A stretch of DNA of 64,000 nucleotides, from assembly GCA_020621405.1 (NCBI GenBank), contig JAHRYN010000001.1, forward strand, positions 372,001-436,000. Direction: 5' to 3'. Position numbers and translations under genes: made by a program. Below, piece after piece: positions 28,168-36,660 of the stretch. Origin of the DNA: Betaproteobacteria bacterium. Lineage in GTDB: Bacteria > Pseudomonadota > Gammaproteobacteria > Burkholderiales > Rhodocyclaceae. The notes below the pieces were generated by a model. It was not told where the DNA came from. It searched no databases and saw nothing but the letters and a program-made list of their open reading frames with translations. Position 1 is the stretch's first letter, and each line of letters starts with the position of its first letter.

Positions 28168-28865
28168 CGTGGATTCTCGTCGAGTGGCTGATCCCGTGTA
28201 TCCGGGCGCTTTTCCTCAAGATCCAGAAACTCGAGCTTCATCTCGATGCGCCGGCTTTCCTCCAGGCTTTCTTTCAGGCCATTGAACGATGATCCGCCCA
28301 CCAGAAACAGCTCGCGAATCTTCAACAGGTCAGCATCGGCGAGCGGTTCCGCACCGGCTGCCGGCCGCGCGAGCAGCACACAAAGCACGCGCTGCGACCG
28401 CTGCATGCTCAGGTTCAGATTGTGAAGATAGGTCCCTCGCTGATCCGCAAACCCTTCGACGATCACCCGCTTGATCCACTTCTCACCCAGAGGATCGCGC
28501 GCAACCTCCAGCAACTTGGGCACCAGGGCTCGCAGCAGGACTGCCTGATCCGGGTGCAGCACATGACTATTGGTATCAAAGCGCGCGCGATCGCCGAAAT
28601 CGACCGAGCGCCCGCGAACCGTCACACCGGGAAAGTCCCGAACGATCTCGGCGATCCGGGCCATCAGTGAGTCGATTTCCTTCTCGCGCTCGGCCTTTCG
28701 GTCTTCCACCACGGATATCTGGTTCGTGATGGCCAGCAGGGCGACCGTCATCGCAACCAGAAAAAGCACCATCAGTGCCGACATCAGGTCCGAAAACGAT
28801 ATCCAGAACGGCTTCTCGCCGTCGTCCCTGTGCTTCTGACGGATTGCCGTACGAATGCCGATCAT
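28152..28865 (-). CDS. zorB: ZorB: MotB/OmpA-like stator component of Zorya
   Basis: The 237-residue protein has a short cytoplasmic N-terminus, one transmembrane helix (about residues 21-46, FWISFSDLMSALMVLFLVAM) and a periplasmic OmpA-like peptidoglycan-binding domain (VIVEGFADQRGTYLHNLNLS, RSQRVLCVLL). Asp26 inside the helix occupies the position of the ion-carrying aspartate of MotB/ExbD-type proteins and of ZorB. With ZorA it should form a proton- or sodium-driven rotary complex in the inner membrane. The start follows the zorA stop by six bases. The tail (residues ~200-237) is charged and not obviously structured. Confidence 0.93.
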   Translation of the reverse strand: MIGIRTAIRQKHRDDGEKPFWISFSDLMSALMVLFLVAMTVALLAITNQISVVEDRKAEREKEIDSLMARIAEIVRDFPGVTVRGRSVDFGDRARFDTNSHVLHPDQAVLLRALVPKLLEVARDPLGEKWIKRVIVEGFADQRGTYLHNLNLSMQRSQRVLCVLLARPAAGAEPLADADLLKIRELFLVGGSSFNGLKESLEESRRIEMKLEFLDLEEKRPDTRDQPLDENPRCPLD

Positions 28866-28871
28866 GATTCA

Positions 28872-31046
28872 TCAACCACGGGACGGCACGGCTTCAAGTG
28901 CATCGCCGAGGTCCAGAATGGCGCCGCGCAACATATCCACCGCCTTGCCCAGCTCAACGTGGAAATGGCTGTTGCTGTCCTTTAGCGTCGTCTTGATCGA
29001 ACTTGCAAACGCGGCATGTGCGTCGCCAAGAACCTTGCTGACCGACTTCAGATAAGCCTCCGCTTCCTCCTCAACATCAGCCACCGCATCCGCGGCCGAC
29101 TCAAGCTGTGCAACCAGATCCGACGTCAGTTTCGCATCGCGGCTGGCGTTCTCCACCGTCTGGCGAAGTTCGGCAATCATGGTCTGGAAGCCCTGCTGCG
29201 CTGTCTGATGCCCAGCCAGAGCCTGGTTGCTCAAGGCAACAATGGCTTGCAGCTTGCCCGCGGAGTCCGACAAGCCTTTGCTCGCCTCAATGACGCCATC
29301 ACTGCAATTCGACAGTGACTCAAGCGCTCCACCAAAACGCGTCGCGGAACCGCTCAACAGTTCGGCACCGCGGTTCATGCTTGCAATGCCTTCCGAACTG
29401 GCACGTGAAAGTTCGGCGATCGCGGACTTCATCGAGGTCGAGGCGTCCTGCACCCGTGCTGTCAGCGCCTCAACCTGCTGCCCAAGTCGGGCAACGAGCG
29501 TCTGCGTTTCCATGGCGAACGACGCCGAGACTTCCTGCTGCGCCCGGGCCGATGCTTCATGGCGGGCATCCATGCCGGCAATCAACTGCCCGGTCTGATC
29601 TCCCAGTCTGGCGAGCATGCTTTCGAGCCCCGCAGCAGCCTGGGCCTGACCTTGTGACAGCGTGTCTTCCATGCTGCCCAGAAATTCCGACATCCGGCTG
29701 CCAAGGTCCTGCAGCTTTGCCGCCTGCTCCACACTGCTGTTCCGCGCACCGTCCTGTATCAGCGAGACAGCCGACGCCACCTGCGCACCTAGATCGGCGA
29801 GAAGCGACTGGACGCGTTCCGCGGATGCCGTCTGCGAGCTTTCCATACTGCTCTTGAGCTCTTCCACAAATGTAGCCATACGGTCATTCATGGCCTGCTG
29901 ACGAAGTTCCATGGACGACATCATCGTCTCGAGGCGCTCGTGCATCGCCTCGGCGGCGCCCTGCCCTGCAGTCTCAAGATTGACTGCAAGCTGGTCGAAT
30001 TTTCCCGCCGCAGCCTGGATCGCGGCTGAAGTCTGCAGCAGCGCGTCATTCATACCTCGCATCTGCGCGCCGAACATCTCGTCCATCTTCGTCGTGAAAC
30101 CCGCGAGCACATCCGTCAGCAGGTTGTTGATCGCCGTGCCTTGATCACGTGCGACTGAACTCATGCCCGCACTCAGCTGCGCCATGGGCTCCTTGAGACT
30201 TTCATTGATCGCACCGACGACAGCGGACGAAAGCTGCTGATTGTTCGAGGCCGCGGCGGCGATCTGGCGATCGGCGACTTCCGACAGCAGCTGCTTCAGG
30301 TCGGTGACCAGCGAATCCTTCATCTGCGCGGACTGCGTGGCTGACTCCTCGGCAGCGGCAACAAGCCGGGCAAGGTATTCCTCACCCGCGCCGGCGTCGA
30401 AGAAGCCGTCAACAAGCTGGCAAAGGTCCTCGACCTGCTTGTACCGACGGGTCACCGTCAATTTTTCGATCCACGTCGCGAGCATCGCCAGAACGATCGC
30501 GCTGCAGGACACGACGAAGGCGTGCCCCACCTTCTGCACCAGCGAGGCGAGGCTCGCACGGACCAGATTCGCGTCCTCGCTGATCTGGAAATCCATGAGC
30601 CCGAAGATCAGCCCCGAAAAGGTGCCAATGATCCCGATACCGGTCAGGATGCCCGGCAGATGCTTGAAATACTCGGTACGCAGAGGCGTCTCGATCAGGG
30701 CCTGCTCGGAAAAGAAGGCCTCAGCACGCGCCGTGGCACGCCAGCGCACGACCCGCTCCGTGCCGAATTCGTCTATCTGCTTCTGCGGATGCAAGGTTTC
30801 CGCGAACTCGCTCCAGCAATGCTTCAGCGCCTCGTCGGTCATGCAGTCCTGCTGCAACCGATCGAGATCGGTGATCCACACCCCGTCGTGCTCGGCTCTG
30901 ATCGATTTGAGGGACCTGACCGTCTTGTTCAGCCGGCTGCCGACGACACATGCGGGAATGAAGAACCGCACGATGAACTGGATCGCGAGCAGCACCAGGA
31001 CGGCACCTATCACGAAATGCAGATTGTCTTTCGCAAGTTCGAGCAT
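28872..31046 (-). CDS. zorA: ZorA: MotA/TolQ/ExbB-like channel with long cytoplasmic coiled-coil tail
   Basis: The 724-residue protein is the first gene of the operon. Transmembrane segments are visible at about residues 10-34, 130-153 (LPGILTGIGIIGTFSGLIFG) and 173-193 (VGHAFVVSCSAIVLAMLATW), the last two forming the MotA/TolQ/ExbB core. From about residue 230 to the end the sequence is a long Ala/Gln/Ser/Leu-rich coiled coil, the tail that distinguishes ZorA from flagellar MotA. With ZorB it would sense phage-induced envelope damage and pass a signal inward along the tail. The 256 bp upstream (31047-31302) hold no gene; an AT-rich patch near 31,065 could contain the operon promoter. Confidence 0.93.
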   Translation of the reverse strand: MLELAKDNLHFVIGAVLVLLAIQFIVRFFIPACVVGSRLNKTVRSLKSIRAEHDGVWITDLDRLQQDCMTDEALKHCWSEFAETLHPQKQIDEFGTERVVRWRATARAEAFFSEQALIETPLRTEYFKHLPGILTGIGIIGTFSGLIFGLMDFQISEDANLVRASLASLVQKVGHAFVVSCSAIVLAMLATWIEKLTVTRRYKQVEDLCQLVDGFFDAGAGEEYLARLVAAAEESATQSAQMKDSLVTDLKQLLSEVADRQIAAAASNNQQLSSAVVGAINESLKEPMAQLSAGMSSVARDQGTAINNLLTDVLAGFTTKMDEMFGAQMRGMNDALLQTSAAIQAAAGKFDQLAVNLETAGQGAAEAMHERLETMMSSMELRQQAMNDRMATFVEELKSSMESSQTASAERVQSLLADLGAQVASAVSLIQDGARNSSVEQAAKLQDLGSRMSEFLGSMEDTLSQGQAQAAAGLESMLARLGDQTGQLIAGMDARHEASARAQQEVSASFAMETQTLVARLGQQVEALTARVQDASTSMKSAIAELSRASSEGIASMNRGAELLSGSATRFGGALESLSNCSDGVIEASKGLSDSAGKLQAIVALSNQALAGHQTAQQGFQTMIAELRQTVENASRDAKLTSDLVAQLESAADAVADVEEEAEAYLKSVSKVLGDAHAAFASSIKTTLKDSNSHFHVELGKAVDMLRGAILDLGDALEAVPSRG

Positions 31047-31302
31047 GCTTTTGTTCTTAGTCTGTTGTTGTTTATATGAATATTTCGCAGCAGCACGTAT
31101 GCGAAAGGATTTGCACTCGCACCGGCGGGGAACATATCAGCATCCGGCCTCAAACGGCGCCCCATCCGGAGAGAAGATGCGAACGTGATCGCGTGCGAAA
31201 CACTTCGACACGGAATTCCGGAACGAAAATTATGCAGAAGCGGACCACGGCCAGCCCGCCCCCGACGGCGATTCCGCAGGCATCGCCCGTCCGGATGGCG
31301 GT

Positions 31303-31710
31303 TCAGGCGAGTGCCGCCATCCCTTCCGGCCCGTCGTCATCGGACGTGCCGTCGAGCAGACCCGCTGGCAGGGACTTGGTCGGTTTCACGCCCAATGCCC
31401 GTACCTTGTCGAGCTGCCCGATCAGATTGCCGCGCCCCGAACTCAGCTTGCCATGCGCTGACTGATAAGCCCGCTGTGCCTTGTCCAGCCGGTCACCGAC
31501 GTCTTCGAGATCCTCCACGAAGCCGACGAACTTGTCGTACAGCCTCGCGCACTGATCGGCGATGGCCTGCGCATTGCGATTCTGATGTTCCTGTCGCCAA
31601 ATGTTGGCGATCGTGCGCAGCGTGGCGATTCGGTCGAGATCGATCAGTGGATCGCCGAACGCCTTAACAACCGCACCTGACTCGCTCCCCCTCGGACTTC
31701 CCATCGCCAA
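31303..31710 (-). pseudogene. rmuC: 3' remnant of rmuC (DNA recombination protein RmuC), 5' part missing
   Basis: The last ~110 residues match the C-terminal end of RmuC: TLRTIANIWRQEHQN, QAIADQCARLYDKFVGFVED, KLSSGRGNLIGQLDKVRALG and GVKPTKSLP. Full RmuC has about 450-500 residues. Similarity stops at about base 31630 (residue ~28 of this frame), and the first residues come from foreign sequence next to the conjugative element. RmuC is a predicted nuclease-like membrane protein that limits inversions. The fragment is probably not functional. Its position suggests that insertion of the element, or a later deletion, removed the rest. Confidence 0.85.
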
Positions 31711-31722
31711 ACGGAGAGCGCC
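31630..31722. other. Left border of the integrative conjugative element (inferred)
   Basis: RmuC similarity ends at about 31630, and parA of the element begins at 31723. In this element class the parA (soj) gene normally lies within a few hundred bases of one att site, so the junction should be in this interval. No tRNA 3' end is recognisable, and the right border is outside the window, so the att sequence cannot be defined. Confidence 0.5.
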
Positions 31723-32598
31723 ATGCAGGTCGTATCCATCATTTCAACGAAAGGTGGCGTCGGCAAGACGACCACGGCCGCCAACCTCGGCGGGCTCGCC
31801 GCGGACGCGGGGCTGCGCGTGCTGCTGCTCGATCTCGACGTGCAGCCCACCTTGTCCTCCTACTACGATCTGGCTCACCGCGCGCCCGGCGGCATCTATG
31901 AGCTGCTGGCGTTCAACGAGCGCGGTCTCGACCAGCTCGTGTCCCGCACCATCATCGCGGGCCTGGACCTGGTGCTCTCGAACGACCACCGGGGTGAACT
32001 GAACACCTTGCTGCTGCACGCGCCAGACGGGCGCCTGCGGTTGCGCCACCTGCTGCCGGCGCTGGCGCCGCTCTATGACCTGGTGCTAATCGACACCCAA
32101 GGCGCGCGCTCGGTGCTGTTGGAGATGGCGGTGCTCGCCTCCGGCCTGGCGCTGTCACCCGTGACCCCGGAAATCCTTGCGGCCCGCGAACTGCGGCGCG
32201 GCACCATGCAGTTGCTGGAGGACATCGCGCCGTATCGGCACCTTGGCATCGAACCGCCACCGCTGCACCTACTCATCAATCGTGCCCACCCCGTGTCCGC
32301 CAACGCACGCATGATCCAGCAGGCGCTGCACGACCTATTTCAGGATCACACGGGCATCCGCGTGCTGGGCACCGACGTGCCGGCCATCGAAGCCTATCCG
32401 CGCGCTGCAACCCGCGGCATGCCGGTGCATCGCGTCGAGTATCGACAGCCACCAGGCAGAGTTGCGCCCGCTGCGCTCGACACCATGCGCACGCTCGCCG
32501 GCGAACTGTTCCCGCAGTGGCAAGACAGATTCGCCCGCGTGTCCGGCCGTCCTCCACGTTCTATTGAAACCGGGAGGTCCCGTGGCGAGCGCACATGA
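31723..32598 (+). CDS. parA: ParA/Soj-type partition ATPase of the conjugative element
   Basis: The 291-residue protein is a deviant Walker-A ATPase (STKGGVGKTTTAANLGGLA, residues 8-26) with LLLDLDVQPTLSSYY and LVLIDTQGARS as the following nucleotide-binding motifs. In PFGI-1/ICEclc-type elements this gene lies at one end and supports maintenance of the excised circle. The ribosome site is cggagagc. The 3' end overlaps the next small gene by 17 bp, and parB follows, so the three genes form an operon. Confidence 0.92.
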   Translation: MQVVSIISTKGGVGKTTTAANLGGLAADAGLRVLLLDLDVQPTLSSYYDLAHRAPGGIYELLAFNERGLDQLVSRTIIAGLDLVLSNDHRGELNTLLLHAPDGRLRLRHLLPALAPLYDLVLIDTQGARSVLLEMAVLASGLALSPVTPEILAARELRRGTMQLLEDIAPYRHLGIEPPPLHLLINRAHPVSANARMIQQALHDLFQDHTGIRVLGTDVPAIEAYPRAATRGMPVHRVEYRQPPGRVAPAALDTMRTLAGELFPQWQDRFARVSGRPPRSIETGRSRGERT

Positions 32599-32842
32599 AC
32601 TGTCCCGTGGCCACAAGCGACTGCGCGCCCTGATCGAGTTTGCGGTGAGCGAAGGCTGGCACGTCAAACGTACTCGGGGTGGACACCTCAAATTCACCAA
32701 GACCGGCTGCGCCGCCATCTACACCAGCTCGACAGCGAGCGATTACCGGGCAGACCTCAATGCCCGTGCGCAGATCCGCCGAGCCGAGCGCGAGGCCCGC
32801 ATGGCCCGGCCCGCCAACGCCGAGGGATGCGGCCATGGCTGA
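32582..32842 (+). CDS. Small HicA-like protein between parA and parB
   Basis: The 86-residue product starts at GTG 32582, after a strong gggaggtccc ribosome site, within the 3' end of parA, and overlaps parB by 8 bp. The stretch ALIEFAVSEGWHVKRTRGGH followed by LKFTKTGCAAIYTSSTASDY resembles the double-stranded-RNA-binding-like fold of HicA toxins, with a histidine (GGHLKF) at the position of the HicA catalytic residue. No hicB antitoxin is adjacent, and the C-terminal tail is basic. It may be a repurposed nucleic-acid-binding partner of the partition genes rather than a toxin. The similarity is recognised by eye only. Confidence 0.7.
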   Translation: MASAHELSRGHKRLRALIEFAVSEGWHVKRTRGGHLKFTKTGCAAIYTSSTASDYRADLNARAQIRRAEREARMARPANAEGCGHG

Positions 32843-34499
32843 GATGACCTCCCAGGACATGGCCGGCAAGCTGCTTGCCGCCGGGTTCGAGCGCAGTGGG
32901 CCATCGGCCACGGCTTTGAGTGACCCCATCGCCGACACGCCGATGGTCGTGACGCTGGACCAGTTGCGGCCCTACGACCACGATCCCCGCAAAAAGCGCA
33001 ACTCGGCCTACGATGAAATCAAGGCCTCCATCCGCGAGCGCGGCCTGGATGCGGCGCCAGCCATCACACGCCGTCCTGGCGAGGCGCACTACATCATCCG
33101 CAACGGCGGCAACACCAGGCTGGCGATCCTGCGCGAACTCTGGACAGAAACGAAGGACGAGCGCTTCTTCCGCATATCGTGCCTGTTCCGGCCGTGGCCT
33201 GCGCGCGGGGAGATCGTCGCGCTGACCGGGCACCTCGCCGAGAACGAACTGCGTGGCGGCTTGACGTTCATCGAGCGCGCCCTCGGCGTCGAGAAGGCGC
33301 GCGAGTTCTATGAAGCGGAAAGCAGCACGACCTTGAGCCAGTCCGAGCTGGCCCGTCGCTTGGGCGCCGACGGCTTCCCCGTGCAGCAGTCACACATCAG
33401 CCGCATGGCCGATGCGGTGCGCTACCTGCTGCCTGCGATCCCGACCGTGCTGTATGGTGGCCTCGGTCGCCACCAGGTCGAGCGGCTGTCGGTCATGCGC
33501 AAGGCCAGTGAGCGCACGTGGGAGCACTATGCCAAGGGCCGCTCCCTGCCGCTCGACTTCGACAGTTTCTTCCAAGAAGTGCTGTCGCAGTTCGATACCC
33601 AGGCCGACGAGTTCTCGCCGCAGCGTGTGCAGGACGAGTTGATCGGTCAGATGTCCGAGCTGCTGGGCATCGACTACGACGTGCTTGCCCTGGACCTGAC
33701 CGAATCCGAGAGCCGCCACCGCGCCCTGGTCAGCGACCCAACCCCGCCATCGGCGCCGCCGGCATTGCCTGAGCCTGGGGCCATCGCACGGCCGCCGATT
33801 GAACCGGCACCGTCCCCCGCCACAGCAGCACATTCTGCAGGCCACTCTGCCGCCGCGCCGACAAGGCCCCAGGACGATGCGGCCCCGCGTGAGGCATCCG
33901 CAGCCACCCCTGCGGCAGCGGCTGGCGATCTACTTGACGAGCACATCGTCTCTCCGGCACCCACGACGCAGCGGCTCCAGTCCATCCAGCGCATGGTCGC
34001 CGACCAGTTGGGCGATGCGCTTCCGCCCGACTTCTCGGCCAACGTGCTGCAGTCGATTCCCGTGCAGGCCGGTGGCCTCTATCCCATCTCGGACATCTGG
34101 CATATCGACCCAGGTCTCGACGCACCCGGCCGCCTGCGCGTCCACATCGCGCAGTTCGCGCGCGAGATCGCGGGCGAGGTCGACCTGGACGCGTGTGTCG
34201 AGGATCGTTCAGATGGCATCGGGTTCGCGTGTCGTGCCCCGACCCAGGTTTCGTCGCCGCTCGCACGTGCCGTGCTCGCGCTGCTGGTTTCCCTGGCCGG
34301 TCAGCAGTCGGCCGACGTGGGCTTGGACGGCGGGCACTTCGTCACCGACCTGCCAGCGCTGTTGCACGGCCAAGGCCAACGTCATGCCGACGGGGCCCGG
34401 CGATTGAGCGACACCGCGCTGGTCAAGCTGTTTCGTCTGCTGCGGCTGGCCCGGCGCCTGCTGGATCTGGAAGCCGGCGCTCTCGGTCCTGGGACCTGA
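32835..34499 (+). CDS. parB: ParB-family partition protein of PFGI-1-type elements
   Basis: The 554-residue protein belongs to the ICE-specific ParB family. It has a ParB/Sulfiredoxin-like N-terminal domain (MVVTLDQLRPYDHDPRKKRN, IIRNGGNTRLAILREL), a helix-turn-helix region (SQSELARRLGADGFPVQQSH, residues ~175-195), then an Ala/Pro-rich linker near residues 305-360 and a C-terminal domain (LLDEHIVSPAPTTQRLQSIQ onward). It should bind DNA and partner ParA. The ATG at 32835 is chosen because an in-frame upstream extension would overlap most of the HicA-like gene. Length and linker are typical for the family. Confidence 0.9.
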   Translation: MAEMTSQDMAGKLLAAGFERSGPSATALSDPIADTPMVVTLDQLRPYDHDPRKKRNSAYDEIKASIRERGLDAAPAITRRPGEAHYIIRNGGNTRLAILRELWTETKDERFFRISCLFRPWPARGEIVALTGHLAENELRGGLTFIERALGVEKAREFYEAESSTTLSQSELARRLGADGFPVQQSHISRMADAVRYLLPAIPTVLYGGLGRHQVERLSVMRKASERTWEHYAKGRSLPLDFDSFFQEVLSQFDTQADEFSPQRVQDELIGQMSELLGIDYDVLALDLTESESRHRALVSDPTPPSAPPALPEPGAIARPPIEPAPSPATAAHSAGHSAAAPTRPQDDAAPREASAATPAAAAGDLLDEHIVSPAPTTQRLQSIQRMVADQLGDALPPDFSANVLQSIPVQAGGLYPISDIWHIDPGLDAPGRLRVHIAQFAREIAGEVDLDACVEDRSDGIGFACRAPTQVSSPLARAVLALLVSLAGQQSADVGLDGGHFVTDLPALLHGQGQRHADGARRLSDTALVKLFRLLRLARRLLDLEAGALGPGT

Positions 34500-34514
34500 G
34501 CGAGGGAGGCCCGC

Positions 34515-35075
34515 ATGTCCGCACCGAACCCACTCAACCAGGCCGTCATCGCGCAGGCGCTCTACGATCTGCGCAACGGGCAACTGCGCCGCTGCAAGGC
34601 GATGGGATTCGGTGAGGAAGAATTGGATGCGCTCAAGCATCCGGCGCTGATCAGCGTACTGGCCAATGCCAGCGTCTCGTGGTGCTCTGTCTCGGTGAAC
34701 CGGGAAGTGCTCCGGCGATTGCTCAAACAGGCGCAGGACGTGGAGAAGGAGATCGCCACCGTCGATCGCATGTTGCGCCTGGGGGCCAGTACGGAAATGG
34801 CGAGCCGTTTTTATGGGCTGACGCACCAGGAAGTCGCGCTACGGCGTGAAGTTCTCGGCCTGCCCAAACGCAAGGGGCGCCATCCGGTTCTGGACGAGGA
34901 GCAGGACACCGAGCTGTGGCGACGCTGGAAGGCCGTGACCAGCAGCAGGAATGTCGAGCTGGAGGATGAGACCTCGGTTCTTGATGCGGCAATGGACCTC
35001 GCCGAAGGCATGGAACTGCCGCTGTCGGTGGTCTGGGCTGCGATCAAGAACTGGATCGATCAGGGATTGGGTTGA
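34515..35075 (+). CDS. DUF2857 family ICE protein
   Basis: The 186-residue protein resembles the DUF2857 family, which is found almost only in the replication/partition block of SPI-7/PFGI-1-type elements. It contains a probable helix-turn-helix (RLGASTEMASRFYGLTHQEV, residues ~92-112) followed by RREVLGLPKRKGRHPVLDE. A helical C-terminal part (DEDTSVLDAAMDLAEGMELP-like region) may mediate dimerisation. It is soluble with no signal peptide. Tight spacing to parB (15 bp) and to the next gene (3 bp) shows an operon. A DNA-binding role is inferred, not demonstrated. Confidence 0.82.
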   Translation: MSAPNPLNQAVIAQALYDLRNGQLRRCKAMGFGEEELDALKHPALISVLANASVSWCSVSVNREVLRRLLKQAQDVEKEIATVDRMLRLGASTEMASRFYGLTHQEVALRREVLGLPKRKGRHPVLDEEQDTELWRRWKAVTSSRNVELEDETSVLDAAMDLAEGMELPLSVVWAAIKNWIDQGLG

Positions 35076-35078
35076 GTC

Positions 35079-36329
35079 ATGGCCGTGGACGACGCTGCAC
35101 CACGAGCACCACGCCAAGGCCCGGTCGCCCTCGCTGATCTGTTCGACAGCGCGCTGAAAGACCTTGCACCGAAACCTCGCCCGCCCGCGTCCGCGCCAGC
35201 TCCCGCATCCGCAACATCTCCTGTCTCCGCAACCGGCGACGGTTTTCTGTTCAGCGGCAATCGGCACGAGAGCGTGCCGCGACGGCTGTTCCTGGACCGA
35301 CGCCTGACGCCGCTGGAACGCAATGCCTGGCAAGTCTTTCGGATGATGCTCAACGAGGATGGGGTCACGGCGTTTCCGACGTATGAGCAACTTCGCCCGT
35401 GGCTCGCGTCAATGCCCTGCGCCGGACAGGCCTCTCACGAGACCGTGGCACGGGCGCTGACGCTGTTGCGCCTGACTCGCTGGTTGAGTCTCGTGCGCCG
35501 CAGGCGTGACCCCAAGACCGGGCGCATCCTCGGCAACCTCTACGTCCTGCACGATGAGCCCCTGACGCCTTTCGAGGCGATGCAGCTCGACCCGGACTAC
35601 TTGGAGCTCGTCAGCCAGGCCCTGGGCCATTCGGCCAGGGCCGTTCAGGTCGTGGGCTTGCACACCCTCAAGGAGATCGCCGAAGACCCGTTGCTCTCCG
35701 GCCGCACGTTGCCCTCGCGGCTGCAGGTCCTTGCCGAACGCCTCGCCAACCAGGGCATTGGGTCGCAGGAGAGTTATCCACAGGAGGATAGGGTTCACGA
35801 TTCCGAAGAAGGGGCGCCGAGCCTTCTTCGGAATTCTGATGACCCCTCTTCGGATTCCGAAGCAGGGCCGAAACCCGCGTCAGACGGCACTCTTCGGAAT
35901 CCGAAGCAGGACCGTACTGTACGTAGTAGTCGTATTAATGAAGTACGTACTACCGCGCGTGAGCGTGGGCAGGTGCGCGCGATGCCGGGAGTTCGTCTGC
36001 CTGATCGCTTCCTCGGCTTGAAGGAAGAGCAGCAGGCCGGCGCCATGGTGGCATTGCAGCAGGTCGATGCCCCGCTACGCCAGGCCGTGCTGGACGAATG
36101 GGCGGATCGCTGTCGCGGCAGCACCATCCGCAACCCGGCAGGCTACCTGTTCGGCATCATCCAACGCGCCATCCGTGGCGAGTTCAACGCCTGGGCCAAG
36201 CAGGCCGGGTCAACACCGCCACCTGCCCCTGCACGAGATTCACCGCCTGAGCCACCGCGCAATGTGGTTCCACCCGAGGTAGCCCGGCAGCACATCGACC
36301 GGCTGCGCGACCTTCTGCGCAGTAGCTGA
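35079..36329 (+). CDS. STY4528-type pathogenicity-island replication protein
   Basis: The 416-residue protein has the N-terminal RHESVPRRLFLDRRLTPLER and FRMMLNEDGVTAFPTYEQLR winged-helix region typical of the STY4528 family, annotated as a replication protein of SPI-7-like islands. The N-terminal 60 residues are Pro/Ala-rich. Residues ~230-290 are a low-complexity linker, and their coding DNA carries a DnaA box and iterated palindromes (35774-35955). The C-terminus (QVDAPLRQAVLDEWADRCRG, NPAGYLFGIIQRAIRGEFNA) resembles the end of plasmid Rep-type proteins. It is the last gene of the parA operon and probably starts replication of the excised element. Confidence 0.82.
   Translation: MAVDDAAPRAPRQGPVALADLFDSALKDLAPKPRPPASAPAPASATSPVSATGDGFLFSGNRHESVPRRLFLDRRLTPLERNAWQVFRMMLNEDGVTAFPTYEQLRPWLASMPCAGQASHETVARALTLLRLTRWLSLVRRRRDPKTGRILGNLYVLHDEPLTPFEAMQLDPDYLELVSQALGHSARAVQVVGLHTLKEIAEDPLLSGRTLPSRLQVLAERLANQGIGSQESYPQEDRVHDSEEGAPSLLRNSDDPSSDSEAGPKPASDGTLRNPKQDRTVRSSRINEVRTTARERGQVRAMPGVRLPDRFLGLKEEQQAGAMVALQQVDAPLRQAVLDEWADRCRGSTIRNPAGYLFGIIQRAIRGEFNAWAKQAGSTPPPAPARDSPPEPPRNVVPPEVARQHIDRLRDLLRSS
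35774..35955. other. Candidate vegetative origin: DnaA box plus iterated palindromes inside the replication gene
   Basis: A perfect DnaA box (TTATCCACA) lies at 35774-35782. It is followed by a 13-bp inverted repeat (ATTCCGAAGAAGG, 35800-35812, with its complement at 35822-35834) and two 15-bp palindromes, CTTCGGATTCCGAAG at 35848 and CTTCGGAATCCGAAG at 35892. All contain a TTCCGAAG-type core. An AT-rich stretch with TACGTA repeats follows to about 35955. Iterons plus a DnaA box within or beside a rep gene is the usual plan of plasmid origins. Confidence 0.55.
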
Positions 36330-36380
36330 GCGCGACGAGCGACAAGGGCGTGAAGCAGACGTCGATGGCCGTCAGTAGAG

Positions 36381-36397
36381 CTATCCCCAGGGGATAG
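36381..36397. promoter_or_regulatory. 17-bp palindrome, copy 1
   Basis: CTATCCCCAGGGGATAG, a perfect palindrome around a central A. It lies 52 bp after the replication-gene stop and 264 bp before the PFL_4669-family gene. The gap 36330-36660 contains two copies of this site and no gene. Confidence 0.6.
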
Positions 36398-36520
36398 ATG
36401 TACTACAAGGTGTAACGCCGACCGGCGCGGCCTGGTACTCCCGCCCACGGGCCCGTAATGGCGTCGGTTTCATGAGCGGCCCGCACCATCCGCGCGAGCA
36501 GCGCTCCATGCCGTTTGATG

Positions 36521-36543
36521 GAGCTATCCCCTGGGGATAGCTC
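36521..36543. promoter_or_regulatory. 17-bp palindrome, copy 2, extended to 23 bp
   Basis: The same core with a central T (CTATCCCCTGGGGATAG at 36524-36540), and perfect symmetry extends three further bases each side (GAG/CTC). It lies 118 bp before the PFL_4669-family gene start. Confidence 0.6.
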
Positions 36544-36660
36544 GTGCCAGAGGCCACCGTTGCCAGGACAACCGGGGACTGGTTCATTTCGGTTTGTTGA
36601 CTGACTGCCTTCCGCTGCGTGCCGATCCTGACCGCTCCTTTTCCCAAGCGAGCGGACACC

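Noticed and set aside
28872-31046. Flagellar or TolQ/ExbB energy-transducing genes instead of Zorya
   Set aside because: The coiled-coil tail of about 490 residues, the gene order A-B-C-D and the SNF2 partner are those of Zorya; no flagellar or TonB genes are adjacent.
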